Positions 29,963-38,661 of a DNA stretch of 64,000 nucleotides are shown here, one piece after another (positions within the stretch are counted from its first letter, which is position 1; each line of letters starts with the position of its first letter). Both the position numbers and the translations under genes were made by a program. A model generated the notes under the pieces. The model had not been told where the DNA came from. It saw only the letters and a program-made list of their open reading frames with translations, and ran no database searches. The stretch lies in contig CAWAKB010000001.1 in assembly GCA_963782555.1 (NCBI GenBank), positions 868,001-932,000 on the forward strand. The letters are read 5' to 3'. Source of the stretch: Hyphomicrobium_A sp963782555 (lineage in GTDB: Bacteria; Pseudomonadota; Alphaproteobacteria; Rhizobiales; Hyphomicrobiaceae).

Positions 29963-30038
29963 GCCCAGGTAGCTCAGTTGGTAGAGCACGTGACTGAAAA
30001 TCACGGTGTCGGTGGTTCGATTCCGCCCCTGGGCACCA
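29963..30038 (+). tRNA. tRNA-Phe (GAA)
   Basis: 76 nt including an encoded CCA. Acceptor GCCCAGG pairs with CCTGGGC. The D-arm is GCTCAGTTGGTAGAGC, the anticodon loop is CTGAAAA with GAA, and the T-arm is GGTGG-TTCGATT-CCGCC. Its 3' 49 bases are repeated exactly at 42707-42755, so it is the integration target of the neighbouring element. Confidence 0.97.
29990..30038 (+). repeat. attL: 3' part of tRNA-Phe, direct repeat copy 1
   Basis: 49 bp from the anticodon stem to the CCA end, identical to the copy at 42707-42755. The duplication of a tRNA 3' end at both borders is the standard footprint of tyrosine-recombinase integration. Confidence 0.93.
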
Positions 30039-30107
30039 TAAAACAAGCCACACAAACAATAAGTTAGCTTAGGAGCTCGGCGGGAGTCGAAACCTCTGCC
30101 GGTGTTT

Positions 30108-30127
30108 GTGGTACCAGCGTGGTACCA
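30108..30127. repeat. Left integrase arm-type sites (two GTGGTACCA repeats)
   Basis: GTGGTACCA at 30108-30116 and 30119-30127, start-to-start 11 bp (one helical turn), 70 bp inside attL. A degenerate third copy TGGCACCA follows at ~30141. The same phased pair stands near attR. Confidence 0.6.
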
Positions 30128-30154
30128 CGGCGCTCGAATTTGGCACCACGGAGT

Positions 30155-30637
30155 CTAAATGCATTGGGTCACGTAGCTCCCGAATGCCTTGAGACCAAGG
30201 GCAATGCCGTCGATATGCTCGTTACAGCCAGAAACCACGACCTGAAGGCGGCTCGCATGTCGAGAACCGAACCAGACTCGTGGCTGTGGGCTCTGCTGAC
30301 GCTGCAAACGTGTGAGGGTTTGGGCGGCCGGAATAATTACGGCATTCGTCATCCCACTGCACATCGAAGTCCGGCAACGCATGGCCAGACACATGAGATC
30401 GTGCAGGAAAGCATGGGCGGCAAGCCGCGGAAGCCAGATCGGGGGCAGCTTGTCCCTGCCGGCGAGGGTAGCCAGACGGCTTTGTATTGTGGGAAGCCCC
30501 AAGAGCGCTTCCATGCACGCAGCGACATCAGCAGAGTGATCGACAAGCGAGTGCCAGCTGAGGCCCGTGTCGGCGTCGGTGCGCTCCAGCTTACCCCAGA
30601 GGGGCAGGCGGGTAATCGTTCTATCTATCGCGGCCAT
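30155..30637 (-). pseudogene. Remnant of a CRISPR-associated Cas3 HD-nuclease domain
   Basis: The N-terminal ~80 residues read like the start of type I Cas3: PLWGKLERTDADTGLSWHSL, then VDHSADVAACMEALL and LPRLAAHAFLHDL, giving the H...HD pattern of the Cas3 HD domain. After LHDL the similarity stops; the expected GK-N-FQ segment and the whole helicase are missing. Other frames give no continuation I can follow. No other cas gene or CRISPR array is near. The best reading is a truncated relic beside attL. The alternative is another HD-phosphohydrolase protein. Confidence 0.5.
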
Positions 30638-30847
30638 AAGCCGGTTGATCCCAATTTAGCCCGAAGCGCGATTCCGAGGTCGGGATCAGCGGTTGGAAAT
30701 GATCCGTACTCCGCGAGGCGAAACAATTCGTCGCCAACGCGCGCTTTGTGCTGTTGCTTAACGGAAAGAGCCCACTGCTGCCCGATTCAAATAGTCTTTT
30801 GTTGCACGCCAAGCTCGCGTCCTCCCGTGTCGTTTCCCAGCTACTCG

Positions 30848-32845
30848 TCAGTTTCGCCCCGCCGCTTGATAGGTGTGCTGCGCCAGCATACGCACGTTGA
30901 AAGCGATTTCGAGCCGTTTCCAGAGAGCAGCGCGATTATCGCGAACGGAATGGGACTCCTTTTCAAGGGCGGCAATACCCACTCTCAACTCTTTCATGAG
31001 TTTTGTGCGCCGCGCCGCGAGTTCCCGATCGATCTTGCGAACCTCAAGAGGATCGGTGACGGCGATGGGCTCGAACTGGAACTTGGCCTCAAGCCGCTCA
31101 CGCCAGTTGACGAGGCGGTCGGTTAGGTTGCGACCAAACCCCGGGATTTCGGCGATTTTCCCCTCATTGACCTCGGCGGCGGTTTCGATCCCCCAGGAGC
31201 GCAACACGGCGCAGCGTGCGGCACCGATATTGTAGAGCCCTGCGTCCTCAACACGAAACTGGCCAAGATAGTGCGCGCGCTGTTCCGCTTCCGAGATCAC
31301 CCTGGCAAGTGCCCGGATGCGCGCCTCGCGCGCGGGCACCAGTGCGTCGAGCTTGGCCTTGAGCGCTTCGATCGCCTGTCGTTGACTTGAAAAATCTGGC
31401 GGGGCTGGCTGCGCTTGCCAGTCGCGCCCGAGCGCTTGCCAGGCCTGATCGGCGCGGATGAAGGCATCGAGAACATCAGAGCGCGGCAGCGCTGGGCTGT
31501 GCGACCCCACGTTCTCGATAATGAAGATGGCGGCCGCTAATAGGACAACAAGCGTTGCGGCCTTGGCATCGATGGTCGCCGCAAAGGGCGCAAGTGCCAA
31601 GCACGCAAATCCACCGGCCAGTCGAGCGTGTCGCTGGGTGAGTCGGAATTTCCGCGTCGCAGTTCCCGAAGGCGGCACCCAATCCTCTTCCCGCGGCAGC
31701 GGCTGGGGCGGCCCGGGATCTGCGATGTGACGGTAACGCGCCCATAACGTCGGAAGATCGACGATGGGCGCGGAGGCAGGTCGAGCAAGCCCGCCAAAGA
31801 GCTGCACGCCGCTCGCCCGCTCGACCGTGCACCAGGGGCACGCCGGGAGATTGGGCGCGTACTGGTGCCAGGGCACCGAGGCGCAGACGAAGAGCGCCCC
31901 TTTCAAAGCCTCGAGAACCCTAATCCAGTCCTCAGGCGTCGGGCGGTTGCCGTTGCGGCCGTCGGGATGAAATGCGTGCTCAAACAGCTCTGCCGTCTGA
32001 AGTCCTGCGCCCGCGAACGGGAGGGTCAAAGGCGGCGGGGCCATGCGGGTGCGACGCGTGTCTGGGCTATAGGCAAAGCGGCACTCGGCGATGGCCTTTT
32101 CGATAGGCATTTCACCGTGACTAAGATAGCGGCCCGCAAACGGATGCCGCCCCATGAACAGCAAGTGAAAGATGAGGACCGCGAGCCCAAAGGCATCGTG
32201 GTTCGGCGTGCGGCGCAAAGAACCAAGGTTTTGCCCCAGCAGCTCCGGGAGGCGTGAACAGCTCGACCCCCACGCCACAGGGATAGCGCGATCCGTCGCC
32301 GACCTGGAAGGAGTCGCAGTCGATGGCGGCAACGGTGCCATCGCTGCGCACAAGGATGTTTCCGTGATTGACGTCGCCGATGACGAAGCCCGTCGCATGA
32401 ACGGCTGCGACGAGGCGGGCCACGTTGGCGGCGACGTGCATGAGAAAGCGAAAGTCAGCGCTGGGGAAATGCCGCAGGCGCGCGCGCGGACTGTAAAGCT
32501 CGTGAATTCCACGGGCATCGGCAATGCGGGGCATAACGAAGCCGACGACGGCACCCGACGAACTCTTAAGGCACTCGGTTGGCAAGGCGGTGACGGCGAG
32601 CAGCTCGGGTGTACTGCCCCGGACCAGCGCACCAAGCTTGTTGATCGCGATCCTCGGTTCGGCGTGTGTCGATAGATCTTGGCCAGCAGCTCCGGCCTGC
32701 GAGCCACCGCATGCACGATCCCTTCGCCACCGGCACCGACCTCAGGCCCCAACTGGTAGCGGTCCCCGCTTAGCAGGCCCGTCAACAACTGGTGGCTTGC
32801 GAGGCGTGTTGGAGGTTTAGTCTTGCGCAGAGACGCGAGCGCCAT
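30848..32845 (-). CDS. Serine/threonine protein kinase with helix-hairpin-helix (TerY-P triad kinase, YegI-like), frameshifted
   Basis: About 665 residues over two frames. Glycine loop: YQLGPEVGAGGEGIVHAV. A shift near 32640 and its reversal near 32240 (one C too many in a CCC run) expose the catalytic core: VIGDVNHGNILVRSDG, AAIDCDSFQVGDG and ELFTPPELLGQN, typical of YegI-like kinases with DSF in place of DFG. Then AFGLAVLIFHLLFMGRHPFAG, a CPWC half zinc finger, two membrane helices (~residues 400-440), a coiled coil, and a helix-hairpin-helix pair (SWGIETAAEVNEGKIAEIPGFG) expected to touch nucleic acid. Its start overlaps the PP2C stop. It is the last gene of the triad operon. Confidence 0.8.
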   Translation of the reverse strand: MALASLRKTKPPTRLASHQLLTGLLSGDRYQLGPEVGAGGEGIVHAVARRPELLAKIYRHTPNRGSRSTSLVRWSGAVHPSCSPSPPCQPSALRVRRVPSSASLCPALPMPVEFTSFTVRARACGISPALTFAFSCTSPPTWPASSQPFMRRASSSATSITETSLCAAMAPLPPSTATPSRSATDRAIPVAWGSSCSRLPELLGQNLGSLRRTPNHDAFGLAVLIFHLLFMGRHPFAGRYLSHGEMPIEKAIAECRFAYSPDTRRTRMAPPPLTLPFAGAGLQTAELFEHAFHPDGRNGNRPTPEDWIRVLEALKGALFVCASVPWHQYAPNLPACPWCTVERASGVQLFGGLARPASAPIVDLPTLWARYRHIADPGPPQPLPREEDWVPPSGTATRKFRLTQRHARLAGGFACLALAPFAATIDAKAATLVVLLAAAIFIIENVGSHSPALPRSDVLDAFIRADQAWQALGRDWQAQPAPPDFSSQRQAIEALKAKLDALVPAREARIRALARVISEAEQRAHYLGQFRVEDAGLYNIGAARCAVLRSWGIETAAEVNEGKIAEIPGFGRNLTDRLVNWRERLEAKFQFEPIAVTDPLEVRKIDRELAARRTKLMKELRVGIAALEKESHSVRDNRAALWKRLEIAFNVRMLAQHTYQAAGRN

Positions 32846-33635
32846 GATCGGGCCTCACAAGCGTTGCGCAGAGGATCGATTTGTCATCATCGGTGCGCTG
32901 ATTGACGCTCTCCGACGCCAGGAGCGCGGTAAGATCGCGCGACACGCCTGCGGCGTGACCCGCAACAGGCTCTCCCTCAAAGATCTTGAAGAGAGTATCG
33001 AAGAACGGCGCGTGCGCCGTGCGTGCGCGAAAATCGAGCACAAGCCGCTCCAGTCCGTCGGAGAAGAGGCAGACACTGGCAACCGGCCCGGTCAGTTCCT
33101 CGACGCGAAGATGTTCAAGCGCATCCGCATCGGTCAGGAACGATGTCGTGTTGACGTACTCACCATGGTCCGGCCACAGCACCGGCCGCCAGGGATGATC
33201 CGATCCATCGGTGGCGACAACGGCGCCATCCCCGACTTGTCCGACGGCACCGCCGCCGGCGTGCAGGATCGCCACCAAAAGCGTGCTGGCGAAGTCATGG
33301 ATCTCGCGGTCCTCATGGTGGGCTAACGCCGCAGACGGCGATGCGGGCCGCGTCGACCCCGATGCAAACAAGCTCGGTCGCTTGCGAGGCCGAAGCACCG
33401 CCCTCCTCAAGATGCTCGCGCACGACATCGACGAAGATCGAGGTGGCAAGCTTCGCGCCTGCTTCGGCGCGCTCGGCCGATCCCGCCCCGTCGGCCAGCG
33501 CCGCGATCAGAACCTCGGCTCCGGGAGCGGGGCGCGAGACATGGCAGGCAAAGGCGTCCTGGCACGGCAGCGCCGGAGCAGCAAATGCGCGGTGCCGATC
33601 GCTTTAGCCCCGGCCCACGTCCAATTCGGGCTCAT
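32817..33635 (-). CDS. PP2C-type protein phosphatase (TerY-P triad), frameshifted
   Basis: About 270 residues. The start MSPNWTWAGAKAIGTAHL at 33635 overlaps the vWA stop (ATGA). Frames change near 33590 and 33325. Metal-binding acidic motifs of PP2C are preserved across frames: LIAALADGAGSAERAEAGA, VGQVGDGAVVA, CLFSDGLERL and TDDDKSILCATL. It should remove phosphate placed by the adjacent kinase, with the vWA protein as a likely target or scaffold. The end overlaps the kinase start by 29 bp. Confidence 0.78.
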
Positions 33636-34313
33636 TCGATGCTGGCCCATCCCTGGGGCGTCGTATCGGGGTTCGGCAACAGCAGCTGGTCGCCGACCTG
33701 TGAGCGCGAGACGCCCGAGAGCGAGTTCGACAGCCATTGAAACAGCTCGCGGAACATGACCCCGCGCAGCTTGATGGGGGCTCGCACCGAGAGCTGTTTC
33801 AGGGTCGCCATGTCGGCGTCGTCAACGCCGACGGGAAAGAACGCCAATGACTTTGAGCGTTCGCCGTCCTTGATGGCTCTGGCGGCCGCGTCCCAATGAT
33901 CCGTTGGCGCACCATCGGTGATGAGGAACACCCAAGGGCGGTAGTAGGCAATGCCGTTGGCCTGGTACTGCTGCTTGCGCAGGCGGATCAGTTCGAGCGC
34001 CTCGGTGATGGCAGCTCCGATCGGCGTATCGCCGTCGGCCTTCAACTCGGTCGGGGCATAGAGGTCCGCGGTGATGAAGTCCTGCACGACCTTGACGGGC
34101 CCGAAGGTAATGACGGCAACTTCAACGCGCTGGGAGGCCAAGGCGTCGTTGCCAAGCTCCTTTTGAAACTGGCGCAAGCCGGCGTTGAGCTGATCGATCG
34201 ACGACCCTGCCATCGACGACGGACGTGTCGAGCAGAAGCACGCACGGGCACCGCGGCTCGGGGTTGTCGACGAAGGTGAGGTCCGCAAAGGGAACTTGGG
34301 TGAGTTCGGTCAT
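33632..34313 (-). CDS. TerY-like von Willebrand factor A domain protein (TerY-P triad), frameshifted
   Basis: About 227 residues from ATG 34313 (MTELTQVPFADLTFVDNP). Removing one base near 34215 restores the metal-ion-dependent adhesion site as DTSVSMAG; later MIDAS elements follow (ADGDTPIGAAI with Thr, and FLITDGAPTD). This matches TerY, the vWA protein that occurs with PP2C and a kinase in the TerY-P triad. It is the first gene of the three-gene operon; all junctions overlap. Confidence 0.82.
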
Positions 34314-34538
34314 GGTTCGAGCCTCAGATATTGATTGACGCACGCAGAGTCGGGCCAAGGCGCAAAAAGCGCACCCTGGGAGGACCGGGCGAAACGACGT
34401 GTGAGAGAAGCGAGCGCTACATGGCGCTCGCGATGGGCCGAGGTTTGACGCTCGTCTTTGCTATACATCTCCATTCCTCCAATAGTCGTCGCGAACCAGG
34501 AATGAGTATAGGGACTGGGGGTGTCAGAAGCTGTCATG

Positions 34539-36051
34539 CTATAGGCATCTACAGGCTACAGCCGCATGCAGCGCCCTCCAAATCTCCACCATCGCCAGAC
34601 GAGTCGAGCCCGCAATACTTCAGCAAGTTCTCGCGCTCACGCGCAGCGGCTTCCGCGTCGAGCCCGCCGGTGACGATCTTGTTCCACGTCTCGCTCGCCG
34701 TTCCGCCTTCCTGAATTGCAAGCTCCTCGTACGACAGCCCCGGTACAAGCGTCGGCAGCACAAACTTGATCGACGTCTTCCCCTTGAACGCCGGGTGCAC
34801 GAGCATCTGCTCAGTAAATACATCCATGAGATCAACAACGCGTGCATTCGCGCCGTGCAGGAATGCCTGCTCGCTTGGCAGCCGCTCAGCAAGCTTCGTG
34901 TTGATGCCCTTCTCGAAAATCTAATTCCACGTGACGACGGTACCGGTCGGCGGCAACGCCGCCTTGAGGGCGGCGACGAGCGCCGCGTCGGGACATTCCG
35001 TGTTCCGTGAATAGGAACTCGTGGTGCCGCGCTTCCCTTCCGTGGGCTTCGACGACGTGCAGCGAAAACTGGAAAGGAATCTGGTGGAACGGTCCGATAG
35101 CCGGCAAAGCGCGGCAGCGCGCAAGGATACGTTTCGTAGTCGAGAAACGCGATCGGGTACTCCATCGTCGCCAAGGAACGCAGCAATGGCATCCGTATCC
35201 ACGAATGCTCGCTCCCGTCTTCGTAGCAATGACTTGATTGCGCTGCTTCTCCGATGAGCTCGAAGTCATCCGGCACATCCTCAATGGAGAGGACGCCGGC
35301 GTCGATGAGAGCCGCGAGCTTCTTTTTCGAGGTGCCGATGCGCGTCAGGTCGTGGACGCTGTATTCCGGCACCGTGGGGTTCGTGTGGGCGAAGGTCGTG
35401 CAGCGCGCACTTCGTCCTTTGTAAACGCATACGCACGGCGACGGTAGCGCCAGCTTCCCGCTGCAGCACGTCATACGCCACGCCCATGTCGGCGCGCACG
35501 GCCTCAACAATAAGAGCGACACGTTCGGAAAAATTCTCACGCGTGAAAAGCTCCTGAAGGTCAAGCGCACCGTCGGACACGTACTCGCTGTTCAGCCGGA
35601 CGAGATACAACGCGCCGAGCGGCACGCCGTTCTCCCTCAGCACCTGCGCTTGAAACGCAAGATCGTGCGCATAGAGCTCGTCCTTCGTTTTCTTGTCGTC
35701 GCCGCTCGTCGACGCTTTCACTTCGTAGAGGTCGTAGGCGTTCGCCTCCGCATTCCACACGAGAATGTCGCACGCCGTGGTGAATTGCGCGGTTTCGAAC
35801 ACCGGCTGATAGAGCACGGCGGTTCGTTGCGCGACGAGCTGGGCGGTGCCCACGTCGTCACCGCGTTCAACGAGAATGCCGCCCGGAAACAGATCGCGCG
35901 CGAGCACGTCGACCTCGTTCCCTGTCTCGATGATCGCCTGATCGAAGACCGACAGCGGTTTCGCCTTATAGACGTCGGGCAGATGCGCCTTGACCCAGGC
36001 GTTGTGCGCACAGTCGCGATAGACGAGATAGTTCGTTTTGCTGAGCTTCAT
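34539..36051 (-). CDS. DUF2779 PD-(D/E)XK nuclease plus DEDD exonuclease-like protein, heavily frameshifted
   Basis: About 500 residues read through at least eight small frameshifts (near 35430, 35245, 35205, 35105, 35010, 34950, 34920 and 34580). N-terminal part: KLSKTNYLVYRDCAHNAWVK, then the nuclease core FTTACDILVWNAEANAYDLYEVKAS (D...E-x-K). Second part: YPIAFLDYETYPCALPRFAGY, PFHQIPFQFSLHVVEAHG, the DnaQ-like acidic motif, then LVVDLMDVF-type and KYCGLD-T-RLAMVEIW at the end. All parts are recognisable, so indels rather than decay are likely. It lies 225 bp upstream of the triad on the same strand. Function of the family is unknown; nuclease activity is predicted. Confidence 0.72.
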
Positions 36052-36106
36052 GGCGGGCGCTTAAGTAGGTTCGCCAGTATATGCGAAGCAGCGATTTTGC
36101 GCTAAC
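36017..36106. repeat. 90-bp direct repeat, copy 1 (start of the DUF2779 gene and its leader)
   Basis: Covers the first 12 codons of the nuclease gene (MKLSKTNYLVYR) and ~55 bp upstream. It matches 36358-36447 with about nine substitutions. Confidence 0.8.
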
Positions 36107-36136
36107 GAACAGCCAACGCCACCACCAGCAACTCCA

Positions 36137-36343
36137 CTACTTCCCACCCGCCTCTTGAACCGGCGGACACGGCACGCTGCCGTAACTGCAAAAGACGCAG
36201 CAGTCACCCTCCTTCGGCCGCAACATCTGCCCACAACCCCTGCAGGGATAAAATCCGACGCATGCATCCGTCGGCATGGTTTCAACAGCCGCATGCCCAC
36301 AATGCGGGCACGTAATCGTCGATTGAAGCTCCACCTCACGCAC
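36137..36343 (-). CDS. Small cysteine-rich zinc-binding protein (CPxCG / GDCCVFCSYG type)
   Basis: 68 residues: CPHCG, CRGCGQ, then GDCCVFCSYGSVPCPPVQ. Nine cysteines suggest two zinc sites. I recall very similar GDCCVFCSYG small proteins on plasmids and metal-resistance islands, without an assigned function. It lies between the two copies of the 90-bp repeat and is preceded by a stub (MKLSKTNYLVYR then stop) from copy 2. GTG at 36343 is the longest start; GTG at 36334 is possible. Confidence 0.7.
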   Translation of the reverse strand: MREVELQSTITCPHCGHAAVETMPTDACVGFYPCRGCGQMLRPKEGDCCVFCSYGSVPCPPVQEAGGK

Positions 36344-36357
36344 CTTCCTTCACCCCA

Positions 36358-36447
36358 CGATAGACGAGATAGTTGGTTTTGCTGAGCTTCATAGCGCGCG
36401 CTTAAGGAGGTTCGCCGGTATATGCGAAACTGCGGATTCGCGCTAAC
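36358..36447. repeat. 90-bp direct repeat, copy 2 (orphan DUF2779 start and leader)
   Basis: On the minus strand it contains the same ATG and 12 codons as the nuclease gene, then reads into a stop after six more codons. It may now act as promoter and leader of the small zinc protein. Confidence 0.75.
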
Positions 36448-36579
36448 TTCAACGACGGTCGCTGTGCACTGCCTCACCACCGCCGCGCCTCGAACTCATT
36501 CGATCCAGAACTCCTCCTTATGGAGGAATTCTCTACGCACTTGAGGCACCCGCAGCTTCTCGTTGCTAACGGACTGAGG

Positions 36580-37353
36580 TCACGAGGAGCGCTTGGAACG
36601 CTTTAGCCGGGGCAAAGGCAAAGTTCGCACGACCCCATCGTAACCGATTGCAATAATGTGATCTCTCGCTTGGGGATCTTGGCTCGCGCGTAGGAGCTTA
36701 GCGATGTCGCCTCGCAACTGGCTTCCTGCCGAGCGAGGGTCAGCGCTCTCTTCCTCGTCCAGAACCGAGGGATGAAACCTAGAGCCGTTGATCGTTTCGC
36801 GAACGCGAGCGACAGGCAAAGGAATGCCAATCATCTCCATCTGCCACTTTCGAATGTAGGCGTCGAGCTTCTGAGGAAAGTTCGGAACGACTTGGTTCAC
36901 TCCATACGTGAAATTGCTCGGATCAGGCTTTTCGGCGTAGCTGTAGCCACGCGGCACCTTTCTGCTCTTGCGTGGATGGTACATCGACAAGAACAACGTC
37001 TCTTGCACTTTCCCATCGAGCGAAAGAACGTCGTAGACATCTATCGTGCCGCCGGCACTTTCCTCGGCGCGGACTCGGTGGAACATGACTGGACTTTCGC
37101 TCTTAGTACGCAAGCTCGAAAGGTAAATCACCTCGCCAAGCGGTCCATTGGTGGGAATGGGGTTTGACGCCGTGCGTCCGAACTCGCCGCTGGCGCCGGG
37201 CAACTCATCACAGCTAAGGCCGCCTGCAATCTGTGACTGGACCGGCTCAGGCAGCGTGCGATTCTGTTCGTCATCGCTTTGAAGGAGGTTGTCCAGCTTT
37301 TGGAAGACTGCCTCAACTTCGGGAGGTAGCGAGGAACGCTTGGATACTGGCAT
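36580..37353 (-). CDS. Hypothetical protein of the island
   Basis: 257 residues, soluble, no signal peptide or membrane segment. Notable stretches: NPIPTNGPLGEVIYLSSLRT, VMFHRVRAEESAGGTIDVYD, FLSMYHPRKSRKVPRGY and DHIIAIGYDGVVRTLPLPRL. The basic C-terminus (PRLKRSKRSS) might bind nucleic acid. An intact frame in a frameshift-rich island and an RBS-like AAGGGAGG before the ATG support expression. I do not recognise the family. It is encoded upstream of the DUF2779 nuclease on the same strand. Confidence 0.65.
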   Translation of the reverse strand: MPVSKRSSLPPEVEAVFQKLDNLLQSDDEQNRTLPEPVQSQIAGGLSCDELPGASGEFGRTASNPIPTNGPLGEVIYLSSLRTKSESPVMFHRVRAEESAGGTIDVYDVLSLDGKVQETLFLSMYHPRKSRKVPRGYSYAEKPDPSNFTYGVNQVVPNFPQKLDAYIRKWQMEMIGIPLPVARVRETINGSRFHPSVLDEEESADPRSAGSQLRGDIAKLLRASQDPQARDHIIAIGYDGVVRTLPLPRLKRSKRSS

Positions 37354-37684
37354 ATTTGGCCTCCCTTTCTTGAGATTGATGTGGGGGATGCGAAATACCT
37401 ATATTTTACCAGATCCAACTGTGGCCAATTTCGCACGCACGCCGGAATATTGACATTCGATTATCTTCCCGAAGGCAAAACGCACGCTCACCGGTCTTGA
37501 TGACGTTGACGTGTTGAAGACCTGCCCAGTTCCTTTCAATCTTTTTGTTTGCCTCCAAGAAGTCGTCCTCGCGCCCTGGCTTCACCCGGAAGCGTTCGCT
37601 ACTTCCGAAGTTTTTTTACGCGCCAACAAGACGAAAGGCAGAGGTGAGTTTATACTAGATCGCCTCAACCCGAGCGAATGTGCC

Positions 37685-37900
37685 ATGACCGGTGCACACG
37701 AAAAGAGCGTTCGCCGCCTAGCTGAGCGCAAGGGCTTTCAACTCGACAAAGTGGGTAAGGGCCACCAGCGCTTCTACATTATCAATCTTGAGTTTGGTGG
37801 AAGAATGCCGTCAGGCGTTCCCGACCATGAATACTCATTCTCGCTCGAACAAGCCGAAGAGTGGCTCACTTCGCGCGACGGTGGCCCTAAGGGCAAGTGA
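37685..37900 (+). CDS. Small hypothetical protein
   Basis: 71 residues from ATG 37685, with EKSVRRLAERKGFQLDKVGK and a C-terminal YSFSLEQAEEWLTSRDGG. The basic helix followed by KGHQRFYIIN resembles small DNA-associated or toxin-antitoxin-like proteins, but I cannot assign a family. It is divergent from the 257-residue gene. An upstream in-frame extension to 37511 lacks a plausible start. Confidence 0.5.
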   Translation: MTGAHEKSVRRLAERKGFQLDKVGKGHQRFYIINLEFGGRMPSGVPDHEYSFSLEQAEEWLTSRDGGPKGK

Positions 37901-38000
37901 CCGCTCATAACTTGATCTCGTCATCGGCCGCACATCAAATATGGCGCTGCCTTCCCTGACCTGACCTCGACGTGAGAACACTGGTGCGTGTCAGAAGATG

Positions 38001-38204
38001 CTAACCCTCAAGCACGAACGACACCTTTCCGTTGATACGGTAGGTTTTAATCTTTCCGTTTTCAACGCTTGCTTCCATGTTCTTGATATAAATCGATCGG
38101 ACGTTGCGCACACTCTCGTTCGCCCGCGTCACGGCCTTCTGAGCCGCATCCTCCCAGCTCTTGTTCGACTCTTCCAAGACTTCGATCACTTTTAGCATGG
38201 CCAT
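38001..38204 (-). CDS. Dodecin (flavin-binding)
   Basis: 67 residues matching the dodecin fold: KVIEVLEESNKSWEDAAQKA, VTRANESVRNVRSIYI and the terminal VSFVLEG. Dodecins assemble as 12-mers that store or buffer FMN/riboflavin or CoA. The conserved tryptophan that stacks on flavin is present (SWEDA). AAGGAAAGG precedes the ATG at 38204. An odd passenger for a defence-like island. Confidence 0.92.
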   Translation of the reverse strand: MAMLKVIEVLEESNKSWEDAAQKAVTRANESVRNVRSIYIKNMEASVENGKIKTYRINGKVSFVLEG

Positions 38205-38408
38205 GCGCCTTTCCTTTGTATGGTGCTTCCGGGCCCGGCATATGTACCACAGCGTCGCGCCGCAGGTCCCGCCTAAACCGGTGGAGGATGCTGGCAACCT
38301 CAACGTGAGAGGCGTCGTCGTCCTAGTTCCAATCGCAGGAAGTGTGCGGTTGCCTGCGATCGTTCGTTTCTATGGAGCCTTTGGCATTTGTAGGGTATCA
38401 CACACTCG

Positions 38409-38525
38409 TTAGGCTGGGCATCGAAGTGCTGCGATGCTTAGTACGGTGCAGTCTCGGCGATCGTTGAAGATGATCCGGCAAGTGCGAAAGACCTCGGCTC
38501 CACCGGTGGCCAACCGCTGTGCCAT
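38409..38525 (-). CDS. Possible short gene or gene fragment
   Basis: 38 codons (AQRLATGGAEVFRTCRIIFN then DRRDCTVLSIAALRCPA), open upstream for about 16 more codons (SPGFYTDLHGIEAM) to a stop. It reads like the C-terminus of a longer protein, so it may be a fragment. No family recognised. The stretch 38205-38661 holds nothing else I can support. Confidence 0.3.
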   Translation of the reverse strand: MAQRLATGGAEVFRTCRIIFNDRRDCTVLSIAALRCPA

Positions 38526-38661
38526 AGCTTCAATTCCGTGCAGGTCGGTGTAAAAACCTGGCGAAGTTTTTATTAACATCATGGCCGACGTTGTGACCGT
38601 CCGTTTTCAGCGGGTTCTTGCCGCTCCTATCACGTCGGCGGCGCGCTTGTGACCTTGGGAT

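Noticed and set aside
34314..34538. Small gene between the DUF2779 nuclease and the vWA gene
   Set aside because: Short frames here lack an RBS and any recognisable protein; the gap more likely holds the triad promoter.
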